Assembly (NCBI GenBank): GCA_020634235.1
Contig: JACKCB010000003.1
Location: 124,001-188,000 of the forward strand
Reading direction: 5' to 3'
From: Ardenticatenaceae bacterium
GTDB taxonomy: Bacteria > Chloroflexota > Anaerolineae > Promineifilales > Promineifilaceae
Length of the DNA: 64,000 bases
Part shown: one piece after another, positions 17,154-25,901 of the stretch
Numbering within the stretch: the first letter of the stretch is position 1
Layout of the letters: each line of letters opens with the position of its first letter
Notes under the pieces: model-generated
What the model was told of the DNA's origin: nothing
Databases searched by the model: none
Seen by the model: the letters and a program-made list of their open reading frames with translations, nothing else
Position numbers and translations under genes: made by a program

Positions 17154-19307
17154 TCAGGGCGTTACTTCGGCCCCCGGCCGGTAGGCCCGTTCCAGGTGGG
17201 CGCGGATCTCCGCCTCATCTAGCCAGACGGGTTTGAGCTGGCGGCGCACGAACCAGGCGGCCTGGTCGGCGTAGTGGGGCGAGCTTTCGTCCAGGGTGGC
17301 GGTGCCAAACTGGTGGATGCTGCGGGAATGGACGTTCCCGGCCGGGTCCCAGGTTACCATCAGCACGTAGGAATCGCCGGCGGTGCCGACCAGCCGCCCC
17401 TCGTCGTTTAACTGGCCATAGACCGCGTGCAAAACGTCTGGCCCGCCGCCCAGCCCCAGGTCCACCGGGCCGCGCTGCAGCCGGTTCACCTCCGACCAGG
17501 CCACGTTGACCTGGCCATAGTTGTCCATGAGCAGCTCAACGGCTTGCACAAAAGCGTCGCTGATGGCCTGGTCGCTGATTTGGGCCAGATCGACGGCGTC
17601 GAAGCTGTTGGAGAGGAAGTAGTAGCTTAGAATGGCCAGGGCGGCGGCCCGGCTGTCGGGGTCTACGCGGCGGTCCCAGTTTTGGACCAGGGCCAGGGCG
17701 GCTTCGTACCCGGCCGGGGGTGGGATGAGCTGCAGCCGGCGCTGGAAGTCGCCCATCAACGAATCCGGGGCGTAGGCCATGTCGTATTTGTAGCTGTAAA
17801 AATCGACCTCGCTGATAGCATTGTCGCCACCGAAGAGGGCCAGGGCGCGCAGGGCGCGGTTGTTCAGGGTGGTTTCGATGCCAAAGGAGGGCGGGTACCC
17901 GGCCGGGTCGGGATTCTCCGGGCCGATGGTCGCCTGGTAGGGGGTGCTGTTGGTATTGAACAGGAAGCCGCTGGCCGGGTTTAATATTTGCGGAAGCTGG
18001 TCGAAGGGCAGATAGCTGGTCCACAGCGTGGCCGAGGTGTTGCCGGGCAGATACTGCTGCCAGTTGTAGGCCGGGTCGCGCAGGGGCAGCAAGCCGTTGT
18101 AGAGGTAGTAGATGTTCCCCTCGCGGTCGGCGTAGTTCACGTTGAAGGTTGGCAGCGCCAGCAGGCGCATGGCATTTTGCCATTCCTGGAAATTGCGCGC
18201 TTTGTTCATGCGGTACAACTGCTCGAAGATGCCGGCCTGCCCCATGCCGGCGTAGCGTACGGCGTAGGTGCCGTGATCCTGGCGGATGACCGGTCCATAG
18301 ACCGACCAGAGCACCTCGCGCTGTACCGTCCAGCGCAGCCGGCCGAGGAGCTTGACGGTGATGTCCGCCTGGCGGACTTCCAGGTTGCGCCATTGGCCGT
18401 CGAAGCGGTACTGGTTGGGGTTGTCGGGGTTGGTGTCCAGGACGTACACATCTACCCGGTCCGCGTGGCTGACGGTGAAGGCCCAACCGAGGTCGCGGTT
18501 GTGGCCGTGGACGATGGTGGGCGCGGCCGGGAAGAGGGCGCCCACGGCGTCCCAGCCTTCGTTGCTGTGCAGGTGCGCTTCGTACCAGGCCACGGGGCCG
18601 GTCCAGGGTTGGTGGGAGTTGATGGCGAGGAAGGTTTCGCCGTTGGCCGAGCGGGCGGGGTTGACGCTGAAGCTGTTGGAGCCGAGGTCGGTCAGGGTTT
18701 GGTAGTAGCTTAACCCGGCCGGGTCGCCGGTATGGGTGGAGACGCTGTTTTGGCGGGTATCGGCGAACAGTTCGGCCAGGGTGCGCTCCAGGCCGTAGAA
18801 AAGGGGGGCTTTGTGGACTGAGGCGGCGACGATGTCCCGGCCGGTGATGGGGAAGAGGCCGGGCAGGGCGTCGGCCTGGTGCAGGGCGGCGTAATGGTTC
18901 AGGCCGTCGGCATACGCCTCACAAATGGCCCGCACCTCCGGGCTGAGGGTGGGATACTGGTTGTCGACCACGTCGGCTACGCGCAGAAGCTGTACCATGT
19001 AATCGTTGGCGGCGGCATCCTGGCCATAATAAGCGGCCAGCGTGCCCCGGGCCGCGGCCAGCGTCTGCTGGATGGTCAGGAAGTCGTCTTCGGCATGGGC
19101 GTAGGCCAGTCCGTAGGCCACGTCGGCGTCGGTCTGGCCAAAGATGTGTGGCACGCCCCAGGTGTCGCGCAGGATTTCCACGTCATATCCCTGGCCAGAC
19201 GTGGCCAGGTAGGCCAGGTCGTCTTGCTCCGGCCAGAAGAGGTATGCCACAGCCAGCAGCAGCAGGAGGGCGATGCTGCCGGTGATCACAAGAATGCGCT
19301 TGCCCAT
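17154..19307 (-). CDS. Penicillin-acylase family Ntn-hydrolase
   Basis: 717 aa exported or membrane-anchored amidohydrolase of the penicillin G acylase/AHL acylase family, which self-cleaves into alpha and beta chains. N-terminal hydrophobic segment (~4-25); alpha-chain start signature ILRDTWGVPHIFGQTDADVA; cleavage/nucleophile motif LGSNSFSV with Ser210; oxyanion and substrate elements in AINSHQPWTGPVAWYEAHL and TIVHGHNRDLGWAFTVSHAD. The family cleaves amide bonds in acyl-homoserine lactones, beta-lactams or N-acyl amino acids; which one cannot be told. The GGGAG 8-9 nt upstream supports the start. Confidence 0.88.
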   Translation of the reverse strand: MGKRILVITGSIALLLLLAVAYLFWPEQDDLAYLATSGQGYDVEILRDTWGVPHIFGQTDADVAYGLAYAHAEDDFLTIQQTLAAARGTLAAYYGQDAAANDYMVQLLRVADVVDNQYPTLSPEVRAICEAYADGLNHYAALHQADALPGLFPITGRDIVAASVHKAPLFYGLERTLAELFADTRQNSVSTHTGDPAGLSYYQTLTDLGSNSFSVNPARSANGETFLAINSHQPWTGPVAWYEAHLHSNEGWDAVGALFPAAPTIVHGHNRDLGWAFTVSHADRVDVYVLDTNPDNPNQYRFDGQWRNLEVRQADITVKLLGRLRWTVQREVLWSVYGPVIRQDHGTYAVRYAGMGQAGIFEQLYRMNKARNFQEWQNAMRLLALPTFNVNYADREGNIYYLYNGLLPLRDPAYNWQQYLPGNTSATLWTSYLPFDQLPQILNPASGFLFNTNSTPYQATIGPENPDPAGYPPSFGIETTLNNRALRALALFGGDNAISEVDFYSYKYDMAYAPDSLMGDFQRRLQLIPPPAGYEAALALVQNWDRRVDPDSRAAALAILSYYFLSNSFDAVDLAQISDQAISDAFVQAVELLMDNYGQVNVAWSEVNRLQRGPVDLGLGGGPDVLHAVYGQLNDEGRLVGTAGDSYVLMVTWDPAGNVHSRSIHQFGTATLDESSPHYADQAAWFVRRQLKPVWLDEAEIRAHLERAYRPGAEVTP

Positions 19308-19330
19308 GGCTCTATCTCCCGGGGAAGTGG

Positions 19331-20218
19331 TTAGTTGGGCTGCCAGACCGGGTACAGGTCTTCTTCGCTGCCGGTGGGGGAGAGGCGGACCTGTTCGCTG
19401 CCGTCAACCTTCATGCGGTAGATGGCGAAGCTGCCATCGCGGTTGGAAACGAAGGCCAGGTATTGCCCATCGGGAGACCAACTGGGGAAGGCGTCCCCGG
19501 CCGGGTTGTTGGTCAGGCGGGTGGGGTTCTGGCCATCGGCATCCATGACAAAGATGGCGAAGATGTCGCCCTGGCCGGACATGAAGGCGATTTTGCTGCC
19601 GTCGGGCGACCAGGCGGGGGCGGCGCTGGCGCCGTTGCTGGTGGTGAGCTGCTCCTGGTTACGGCCGTCGGCGTCCATGACGAAGATTTCGTCCCGGCCG
19701 GGGTGCTGCGAGGTGAAGGCGATGCGCTGCCCGTCCGGCGACCAGGCGGGGGTTGATTCCTGGGCCGGGTCGCTGGTCAGGGCGCGGGGGTTGGTGCCAT
19801 CGGCATCCATCACGAAGATATCGTCGCTGCCGTTCCGGTCGGACACGAAGGCGATCTGCCGGCCATCGGGCGACCAGGCGGGGTAAGCGTCGCGGGCCGG
19901 GTCACTGGTGAGCCGGATCTGGTTCCGGCCGTCAGCATCCATGACGTAGATGTCGATGTTCTCATCGCGCGCCGAGACGAAGGCGATTTGCTGGCCGTCT
20001 GGTGACCAGGCGGGTTGGATCTCGGCGAAGTTGGGGCTTTGGCTCAGGTTGGTGCGGCTGACCTGGCTGCCATCTTCGGCTTCCACGGTTAGCAGCAGGA
20101 TTTCCATGTTGCCGTTGTCCCGGCCGGCGATGGCCAGTTGGGGGGGCTGGCTGCCGCAGGCGACCAGCATTGACAGCAGAGTGGGGATTAGCAGGAGGGC
20201 AGCGGACTTGATTTTCAT
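19331..20218 (-). CDS. TolB-like beta-propeller lipoprotein
   Basis: 295 aa lipoprotein (signal ending SMLVAC, Cys21) whose mature part is a PD40/TolB-type propeller: five AWSPDGxxIAFxS blades plus a degenerate first and last (PVWQPN) blade, each followed by IxVMDADGxNxxxLT. Such proteins report or scaffold at the cell surface; no enzyme function is visible. A second, shorter relative is at 54091-55035. It may be co-transcribed with the penicillin-acylase gene 23 bp downstream. Confidence 0.87.
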   Translation of the reverse strand: MKIKSAALLLIPTLLSMLVACGSQPPQLAIAGRDNGNMEILLLTVEAEDGSQVSRTNLSQSPNFAEIQPAWSPDGQQIAFVSARDENIDIYVMDADGRNQIRLTSDPARDAYPAWSPDGRQIAFVSDRNGSDDIFVMDADGTNPRALTSDPAQESTPAWSPDGQRIAFTSQHPGRDEIFVMDADGRNQEQLTTSNGASAAPAWSPDGSKIAFMSGQGDIFAIFVMDADGQNPTRLTNNPAGDAFPSWSPDGQYLAFVSNRDGSFAIYRMKVDGSEQVRLSPTGSEEDLYPVWQPN

Positions 20219-20271
20219 GGGCGGGCTACAGGTGACAGGTTTTTGTTGGGCAACAGGAAACAGGAGTCCTG

Positions 20272-23244
20272 CTATGGCTCTACCTCGTAGGCGAAGAAGA
20301 GCGGGTTCGACAGGTGGCCTTCAAAGGTGAGCAGGTTGCCGTTGGGGTAGGTGGCCTGGATATTGGCCAGTTCATCGATGCGTTCTGGCAGGTAGAGAAA
20401 GACCAGCGGGCTGTCTGGCAGCAGTGGTTCGCTGAGGGCCGCGCCCGGCTCCAGGACATTGAACAGGTTGATGTTCACCTGGAAATTGGTGGCCAGGAAG
20501 GGGATGGTGGGGAAATCGGCGTAGATGGTGGGCGGGCCGTAGAGGTAGGCGGTGTGCGGGTCGTCGAGGGATTGCAGGTAGTTGGCAATGCCGTAGGCGA
20601 TCTCGGTGTTGCGGTCGCCGAAGCGGTAGCTGTTGCGGTAGGTACCGAAGTAGAAGAGCAAGTCGCCGGCGGCCAGCAGGACGGCCAGGGCGACCAGGAT
20701 TGGCAGTAGGGCGCGTTGTAAGCGCCCCCCGGCCGGGTTGGTCTCCCGTGTCTCGGCATCATCTTCCCGTTTTTGCCAGGCGGCGGCCAGTTTCTGCACG
20801 AACCAGACCAGGGCGGTGGCGGCTAAGATGCACCCGGCCGGGAGCAAGCCCACTAACCGGTGGCTGTCTGGCGGGCTGACCAGCAGCGCCCCGGCAAACA
20901 GGACCATCACCGCCAGCCAGATTAGCAGCAGCGCATAGCGCAGCTCGCGCAGGCGGAACAGGGCCAACCCCAGACCCAGACCAAACAGCACCGCCGGCCA
21001 GAAGCGGAAAAAGGGGATGCCGGGGTTGTAGGTGGTGGTGGTATCCAGGCTGCTGTTGAAGGCCAGCGCCGCCTGGGCCAACTGCTGCTGCAGCAAGGTC
21101 TGTGCACTCAGGCCGGTGCGGCCCGTCTCGGTGACCAGCCAATCGTTCTGCAAAATGCCCAGGCTGTTGGCGCGCTCCATGAAAATGGTGGGGTTGGCAT
21201 TGTAGTAGACAAGCTGTGGCCAGATGACGACCAGGGTCAGGGCGGCGGCGGCCAGCATGTGCTGCCACTGGCGGCGTACCGAAGCGAGGTCAAAGAACAA
21301 CAGGTAGACGAAGAGCAGCAAGAGCATGATGGGCAGCAGCCGCGAGCTGGTGAAGAAGTAGAAGCTCAAGCCGCTGGCCAGGCCGGCCAACAGCCAGCCC
21401 TCGCGCTGGCCACGGCGGTGGGCCAGGGCCAGCAGCCCCAGCGGCAGCAAGAGCATCAGCGGGTCCCAGATGTTGCTCATGCCCAGGCGGCTGTATTGGA
21501 GGTGGACGTGGGCGCCGGTCAGCAAGATGGCAGCCACCAGGGCGACCGCTTCACCCCAGATGCGCCGGCCGAGGCTGTAGGTCAGGGCGACGGTGAGCGC
21601 GCCCAGGATGGCCGGCAGGATGCGCACGGCAAAAACGGTCTGGCCGAAGAGGCTGATGGGTAGGCGCTGCAAGTAGATGGGCAGGGTGGGGTTGGTGAGC
21701 CAGGCGGTGGCGAAGGGGTTGCGGATGAGGCCGTTGCCGATGGCCACGGCATCCAGCCCCAGGCTGGCTTCGACGCCGTTCATGGTGAAGGGGTGGCTGG
21801 TGAGGCCGATGACGCGCAGCAAGAGGGCGACCAGGAACAGGCCGCTGGTGACGAGTAGGGCGCGGCGGTTGAAAGCTGGTCCGGCGTTTTTTGCCCCGGC
21901 CGGGGCGGGCGCATCATACCAGGCGTAGAAGGCCAGGCTGCCGGCCAGCAGCCACAGCAGCACGGCCAGGCCGGGGCTGGCCCCGCCGGTGAGGCTGGTG
22001 CCGGCCAGGCGTTGGGCAACGACGACGAAGAGGAAGGCGATGGCGTAGAACCAACGGCGGCGGGGGATGCTGCCCGGCCGGGGTAAAGCCAGCGCCGGCA
22101 TGCCCGCCCGCACATAGGCAAACAGCCCCAGCAGGGCCAGCAAGGCATAGCCAAAGGTGATCAGGCCGTTGATGGGCACCTCGGGCGGCGGCGTGGCGCG
22201 CAAATCGCTCTGGGCGATGGCGGCCAGCAGCAGGGTCAGCGCGGCCAGGCTGATGGCCGTCAGGCGGCGGCCCAGCCGGTGCAGGGATTGGCTGGGCGCC
22301 ACGGCGGGTGGGGCTGGTTCGGCGCTTGCTCTGGCGGGGGCTGCCGCCACGGCTGCCGGGAGGACCGGGATGGCCGGCTCGGGGGGGGCGGGTTGGGGCT
22401 GGGGTGGGGCTTGTAGCTCTGCCTGGGTGAAGGGCTGCGCCGGCGGCAGCGGGGCGTCTACCGGGTGGTCGGCCACTTTCTGGGCCACAATCAGGATGTA
22501 GGCCCCTTCCGCCGGCGGCTCCTCATCATAGAAAGGGCGCACCCAGCGCTCGGTGAGCCGCAGGTTCTCCGGCCAGGGAGCCAGAATCCACTGCCCGGTG
22601 AGGAAGTGCAGCACGGCTGACGGCAGCCCCTGGACGTGGCCCAGTTCCAGAGCGTGCAGCGCTCCTTGGGAGAAGTAATATTGCCAGCGGGTGACGCGGA
22701 AACCGGCCAGGGCCAGCCGCTCGGCCCAGAGTTCGGGTGGGTCGGTGTGGGCGTGGCGGGAGATGCGGTTGAAGAAGCGGCGGTAGCGGTCGCCAAACCA
22801 GCGCGCGCCGCCGAGGTTTTGGGTGAAGTGGTGGCTGGGAGTGGTGAGGATGAGGATGCCCCCCGGCCGGAGGACGCGGCTGGCTTCGTTTAGGACTGGC
22901 TGCACGTCGGGAATGTGCTCCAACACCGAGTTGCTGATGACGCTGGCGAAATGGTGGTCAGCGAAGGGCATGTGGTCGCCCATGCTCTGGGCCAGCACGG
23001 CATAAGCACCTGCCTTCTCTGACTTTTTCAGGGGTCCCCACCAGGGATCGATGCCGGCCGCCAGGGGCTGGTCGAAGGCCATCTGGGCGAAGTTGCCATC
23101 GCCGCAGCCCAGGTCCAGGACCGGTTCGGGGATGTCCAGGTGGTGGTAGAAACGGGCTTCCACGGCGCGCAGCAGGGCGCGGAAGGCGGGGAGGGTCTTC
23201 AGGTGCCGCCACAGCAGGTCGTCGTTGGGGGTTTCGGTGTGCAT
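20272..23244 (-). CDS. Fusion of SAM methyltransferase and polytopic glycosyltransferase (GT39/ArnT-like)
   Basis: 990 aa two-part protein. Residues ~1-265: class I methyltransferase with motif I VLDLGCGDGNFA (42-53) and post-II SNSVLEHIPDVQ, VLRPGGILILTTP. Residues ~265-340: Pro/Ala-rich linker. Residues ~340-970: 12 or more hydrophobic helices with an early RxxGLTSHPFTMNGVEAS loop, as in dolichyl/undecaprenyl-phosphate-sugar dependent mannosyl- or arabinosyl-transferases (the acidic first loop residue is not clear here). Likely role: modification and transfer of a lipid-linked sugar on the outer face. It lies 8 bp after a GT4 gene and downstream of a flippase-like gene. Confidence 0.8.
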   Translation of the reverse strand: MHTETPNDDLLWRHLKTLPAFRALLRAVEARFYHHLDIPEPVLDLGCGDGNFAQMAFDQPLAAGIDPWWGPLKKSEKAGAYAVLAQSMGDHMPFADHHFASVISNSVLEHIPDVQPVLNEASRVLRPGGILILTTPSHHFTQNLGGARWFGDRYRRFFNRISRHAHTDPPELWAERLALAGFRVTRWQYYFSQGALHALELGHVQGLPSAVLHFLTGQWILAPWPENLRLTERWVRPFYDEEPPAEGAYILIVAQKVADHPVDAPLPPAQPFTQAELQAPPQPQPAPPEPAIPVLPAAVAAAPARASAEPAPPAVAPSQSLHRLGRRLTAISLAALTLLLAAIAQSDLRATPPPEVPINGLITFGYALLALLGLFAYVRAGMPALALPRPGSIPRRRWFYAIAFLFVVVAQRLAGTSLTGGASPGLAVLLWLLAGSLAFYAWYDAPAPAGAKNAGPAFNRRALLVTSGLFLVALLLRVIGLTSHPFTMNGVEASLGLDAVAIGNGLIRNPFATAWLTNPTLPIYLQRLPISLFGQTVFAVRILPAILGALTVALTYSLGRRIWGEAVALVAAILLTGAHVHLQYSRLGMSNIWDPLMLLLPLGLLALAHRRGQREGWLLAGLASGLSFYFFTSSRLLPIMLLLLFVYLLFFDLASVRRQWQHMLAAAALTLVVIWPQLVYYNANPTIFMERANSLGILQNDWLVTETGRTGLSAQTLLQQQLAQAALAFNSSLDTTTTYNPGIPFFRFWPAVLFGLGLGLALFRLRELRYALLLIWLAVMVLFAGALLVSPPDSHRLVGLLPAGCILAATALVWFVQKLAAAWQKREDDAETRETNPAGGRLQRALLPILVALAVLLAAGDLLFYFGTYRNSYRFGDRNTEIAYGIANYLQSLDDPHTAYLYGPPTIYADFPTIPFLATNFQVNINLFNVLEPGAALSEPLLPDSPLVFLYLPERIDELANIQATYPNGNLLTFEGHLSNPLFFAYEVEP

Positions 23245-23252
23245 TTCGGCGG

Positions 23253-24539
23253 TTAGCTCGCGCTGTCCCCGGCCGGGCCGCGGCCTATAGGGCTGGTGCT
23301 GCTGGCTGTTTCTGGGGCGATGGCGGCGATGGCGGGCTGGTTTAGGGTTCGCAGGCGGTTGTAGGCGGCTGGTTCGGCGGCGCTGTGGTCGCGGACGCCG
23401 CGGCGGAGGTTTTCGAAGAGGCGCAGGTATTCGGCGGCGGTCTGGTCGGGGCTGAAACTGTCGGCGATGATTTGTCCCGGCCGGGTGTAGGCTGCGTGGT
23501 CAGACAAGATGCGAATAATCGCCTGGGCCAACGCCTCGTGGTCGCCAATGGCCGTGACCTCCCCCATACCAGTCATGCTGACCGGTTGGCGGACGCCGGG
23601 CAGGTTGCTGGCGGCTACCGGCACGCCGTTCATCATGGCTTCGATTTGGACCAGACCAAAGCTTTCGGTGCTGTTCAGGCTGGAGATCACCAGGACATCC
23701 AGGTTTTGGTAGAATGCGGTCAGCTCTGCCCCTGTAAGCGTATTCAACCGGCGATAATAATCTTTGTATTGGGCAAATAGGGGGGCCAGCCGGGCCGCAT
23801 ACTCCTCTTCGCCCAGGGCGGGTGGGGAAGCATGCAACACCAGCGCTTCCGGATGGACGGCCAGCACCAGGGGCAGCGCCTTGAGCAACACTTCTACCCC
23901 CTTTTCCGTGGCCAGCCGGGCGGAGATGCCGATCACTTTGTGTCCGTTAAGCTGATGTTCTTCCCGGAACTGCTGCCGGACCGGCAGCGGGCAGGCGTCC
24001 AGCTCAACCGGCGGGGGGATGATGTGCAGTTTCTGCCCCATGTAGCGAGCCAGGAAAGGGGAATGGGTGCCATAGTCGCGCGTGTAGGTGACCACGGCAT
24101 CTGACCAATTGCCGGCCAGCCGGTTCATGCCCAGCACGACGCTGTTGACCAGCCTGTTGAAGGTGCCTTCCGGAAGCTGCAGATCACAGTGGTAGGTCAG
24201 GACCACGGGCTTCTTGAACAACCGGCCGCGTATGGCCAGGCCGGGCGCGTCGAATTGGGGCAGGTGCAGGTGAATGACGTCGGCCCAGTGGGCCAGGCGG
24301 GTAGCGTGGTGGCCAAAGGTAGGCATGATCACCCCCTTGCTCACCCGGAAAGCGACGGGGACGCGTTCGACGCGCACGCCTGCCAGCGTTTCGCGGCGGG
24401 GTAGCGCGGGATCATACTGCGAGGTCAGCACGGTGACTTCGTGTCCCTCGCGCGCCATTGCCTTGCTCATGCGCTCGACATAGATTGTGAGGCCGCTGAC
24501 GTGCGGCCGGTAGTAGGTCAGGACTTCCAGGACTTTCAT
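23253..24539 (-). CDS. GT4-family glycosyltransferase
   Basis: Cytosolic GT-B retaining glycosyltransferase, 428 aa. N-terminal VLTYYRPHVSGLTIYVERM (acceptor side), middle IGISARLATEKGVEVLLKAL (GxxRLxxxKG donor-domain hallmark), and the EX7E element ESFGLVQIEAMMNGVPVAAS. It transfers a nucleotide sugar to a lipid or saccharide acceptor; sugar unknown. It overlaps the flippase-like gene by 4 bp and precedes the methyltransferase-glycosyltransferase fusion by 8 bp, so this is a three-gene glycolipid or polysaccharide unit. Confidence 0.9.
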   Translation of the reverse strand: MKVLEVLTYYRPHVSGLTIYVERMSKAMAREGHEVTVLTSQYDPALPRRETLAGVRVERVPVAFRVSKGVIMPTFGHHATRLAHWADVIHLHLPQFDAPGLAIRGRLFKKPVVLTYHCDLQLPEGTFNRLVNSVVLGMNRLAGNWSDAVVTYTRDYGTHSPFLARYMGQKLHIIPPPVELDACPLPVRQQFREEHQLNGHKVIGISARLATEKGVEVLLKALPLVLAVHPEALVLHASPPALGEEEYAARLAPLFAQYKDYYRRLNTLTGAELTAFYQNLDVLVISSLNSTESFGLVQIEAMMNGVPVAASNLPGVRQPVSMTGMGEVTAIGDHEALAQAIIRILSDHAAYTRPGQIIADSFSPDQTAAEYLRLFENLRRGVRDHSAAEPAAYNRLRTLNQPAIAAIAPETASSTSPIGRGPAGDSAS

Positions 24540-25558
24540 GCGGTTGTTTTGGGCCGGGTCATCATGGCGCGGGTTGTGGCGACGACGTTACTGAAGGTAG
24601 CGCCAATCCGTGGAATGCCGATCAGACCCAGGGTGACGATGACGACGAAGTTGAGGGCGTGGTAGAGAAAGGCAAAACTGGCGGCCTGGCCATGGGGCTG
24701 GCCCAGAATTTCGGCCAGGGCAAAGGTGACGCCGGCGTGGAAGACGCCCACCTGGCCCGGTGAGGAGGGCGCGGCAACGCTGAGGGCGGCGGCGCAGACG
24801 ACGAAGCCGGTCATCGCCCAGGTGGGCTGGATATTGACCGCCTGCATGCCCCAGTAATAGGCGGCCAGGATGGGCAGCCAGACGAGGATGCTGAGCATGA
24901 CCAGCAGGGCTCCGTCGCGCCAGCGGGTGAGGCTGCTTAACCCTTCTAGCAGCTCATCCACGCGGCGCACCCAGGCTTCGGTGTTCATGAAACGGATGCG
25001 GTTGAAGACCCAGGTGCTGATGCGTTGGGCCAGGGGGCGCTGGTTGGCCGCAATGATCAGGATGATGATGGCGGCCAGGCCCAGGATGCCGGCGCCGCGG
25101 GCCGCGGTTTGCACTTGCGGGGGCAGGCTGGGCACGGCCACCAGGGTGAAGGGCAGCAAAGTGACGATGAACAGCAGGTCGAGTACGCGTTCTACGACCA
25201 TGGTGGAAAGCCCCTGGGGCAAGGTGACCGGGGGGACGTTGCCGATGAGTACGGCGCGGGCCAGGTCGCCCAGGCGGAAGGGCAGCAGGTAGGTCAGCAT
25301 GTAGCCGATGTTTTGGATGTGGAAGACCTGTCCCCAGGGGACGGTGTTGTTGAGCATGAAGCGCCAACGCACGGCACGGATGGCCATGAAGCTGAGGATG
25401 CCGGCCGTGCTGAGGACGAGGTAGCCCAGGTGAGCATCTTGCAGCGCCAGCCAGATCTCGCGAGGATCGATGACGATGAAGATGGCGGCCAGGCAGGCGA
25501 CGCTGACGAGCATGCCCAGCCAGAATTGGAGTTTTTTACCGCTTTGCGCTTCGTTCAT
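24536..25558 (-). CDS. Flippase-like membrane protein (UPF0104/LPG-synthase TM domain)
   Basis: 340 aa from ATG 25558; eight or so membrane helices and the family segments IRAVRWRFMLNNTVPWGQ, YLLPFRLGDLARAVLIG and APSSPGQVGVFHAGV, typical of the lysylphosphatidylglycerol-synthase TM region family (AglD/YbhN-like), often next to glycosyltransferases and thought to act on lipid-linked sugars. The frame continues upstream to 25879 but nothing there is conserved, and a TATAAT ends 9 nt before this ATG, which would make the mRNA leaderless. Confidence 0.85.
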   Translation of the reverse strand: MNEAQSGKKLQFWLGMLVSVACLAAIFIVIDPREIWLALQDAHLGYLVLSTAGILSFMAIRAVRWRFMLNNTVPWGQVFHIQNIGYMLTYLLPFRLGDLARAVLIGNVPPVTLPQGLSTMVVERVLDLLFIVTLLPFTLVAVPSLPPQVQTAARGAGILGLAAIIILIIAANQRPLAQRISTWVFNRIRFMNTEAWVRRVDELLEGLSSLTRWRDGALLVMLSILVWLPILAAYYWGMQAVNIQPTWAMTGFVVCAAALSVAAPSSPGQVGVFHAGVTFALAEILGQPHGQAASFAFLYHALNFVVIVTLGLIGIPRIGATFSNVVATTRAMMTRPKTTA

Positions 25559-25567
25559 GACGGCGGA

Positions 25568-25595
25568 ATTATAGCAAGAATGCAGATCGCTCCAA
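25568..25595 (-). promoter_or_regulatory. Predicted leaderless promoter of the flippase/GT unit
   Basis: Minus strand: TTGGAG (25595-25590), 16-bp spacer, TATAAT (25573-25568), followed after 9 nt by the ATG at 25558. It occupies the left part of the 343-bp divergent gap to sucC. Confidence 0.5.
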
Positions 25596-25735
25596 ACTGG
25601 GGTGCGAAGGGTGGTTGCGTCGTCGGGGATGGGTTCATAGAATGGTGATTTGTGCTGCGTGTTGGGAAGGTGTGAATGATACACGGGTTGGCGAGGAAGG
25701 GCGCAGTATGGGTTCGCCTCTCGTTTGGGGCGTGT

Positions 25736-25741
25736 TATAAT
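25736..25741 (+). promoter_or_regulatory. Predicted -10 box of sucCD
   Basis: Perfect TATAAT in the divergent gap with only a weak -35 (around 25712-25717). It gives a leader of ~155 nt to sucC. The gap 25559-25901 contains this, the opposing promoter and one CCCGGCCGGG copy; no gene is seen. Confidence 0.4.
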
Positions 25742-25901
25742 CCGGGGCGGCATGGGGCCTGGCGCCCTATGCACCCTTGTTCTTTGAACCCGGCCGGGTC
25801 CACCCCAACACGCGGCCCTGGCCACAGCGTCGATTTCTGGTCCGGCGGACAGCTTTCCACCGGTCCCAATCTTCATCATCCCACAGAAAGGAGCTTGAAA
25901 A

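Noticed and set aside
20272..23244. Interpreting the 990-aa protein as two genes joined by a sequencing error
   Set aside because: The frame is open throughout with a plausible Pro/Ala linker; kept as a fusion but flagged for checking.
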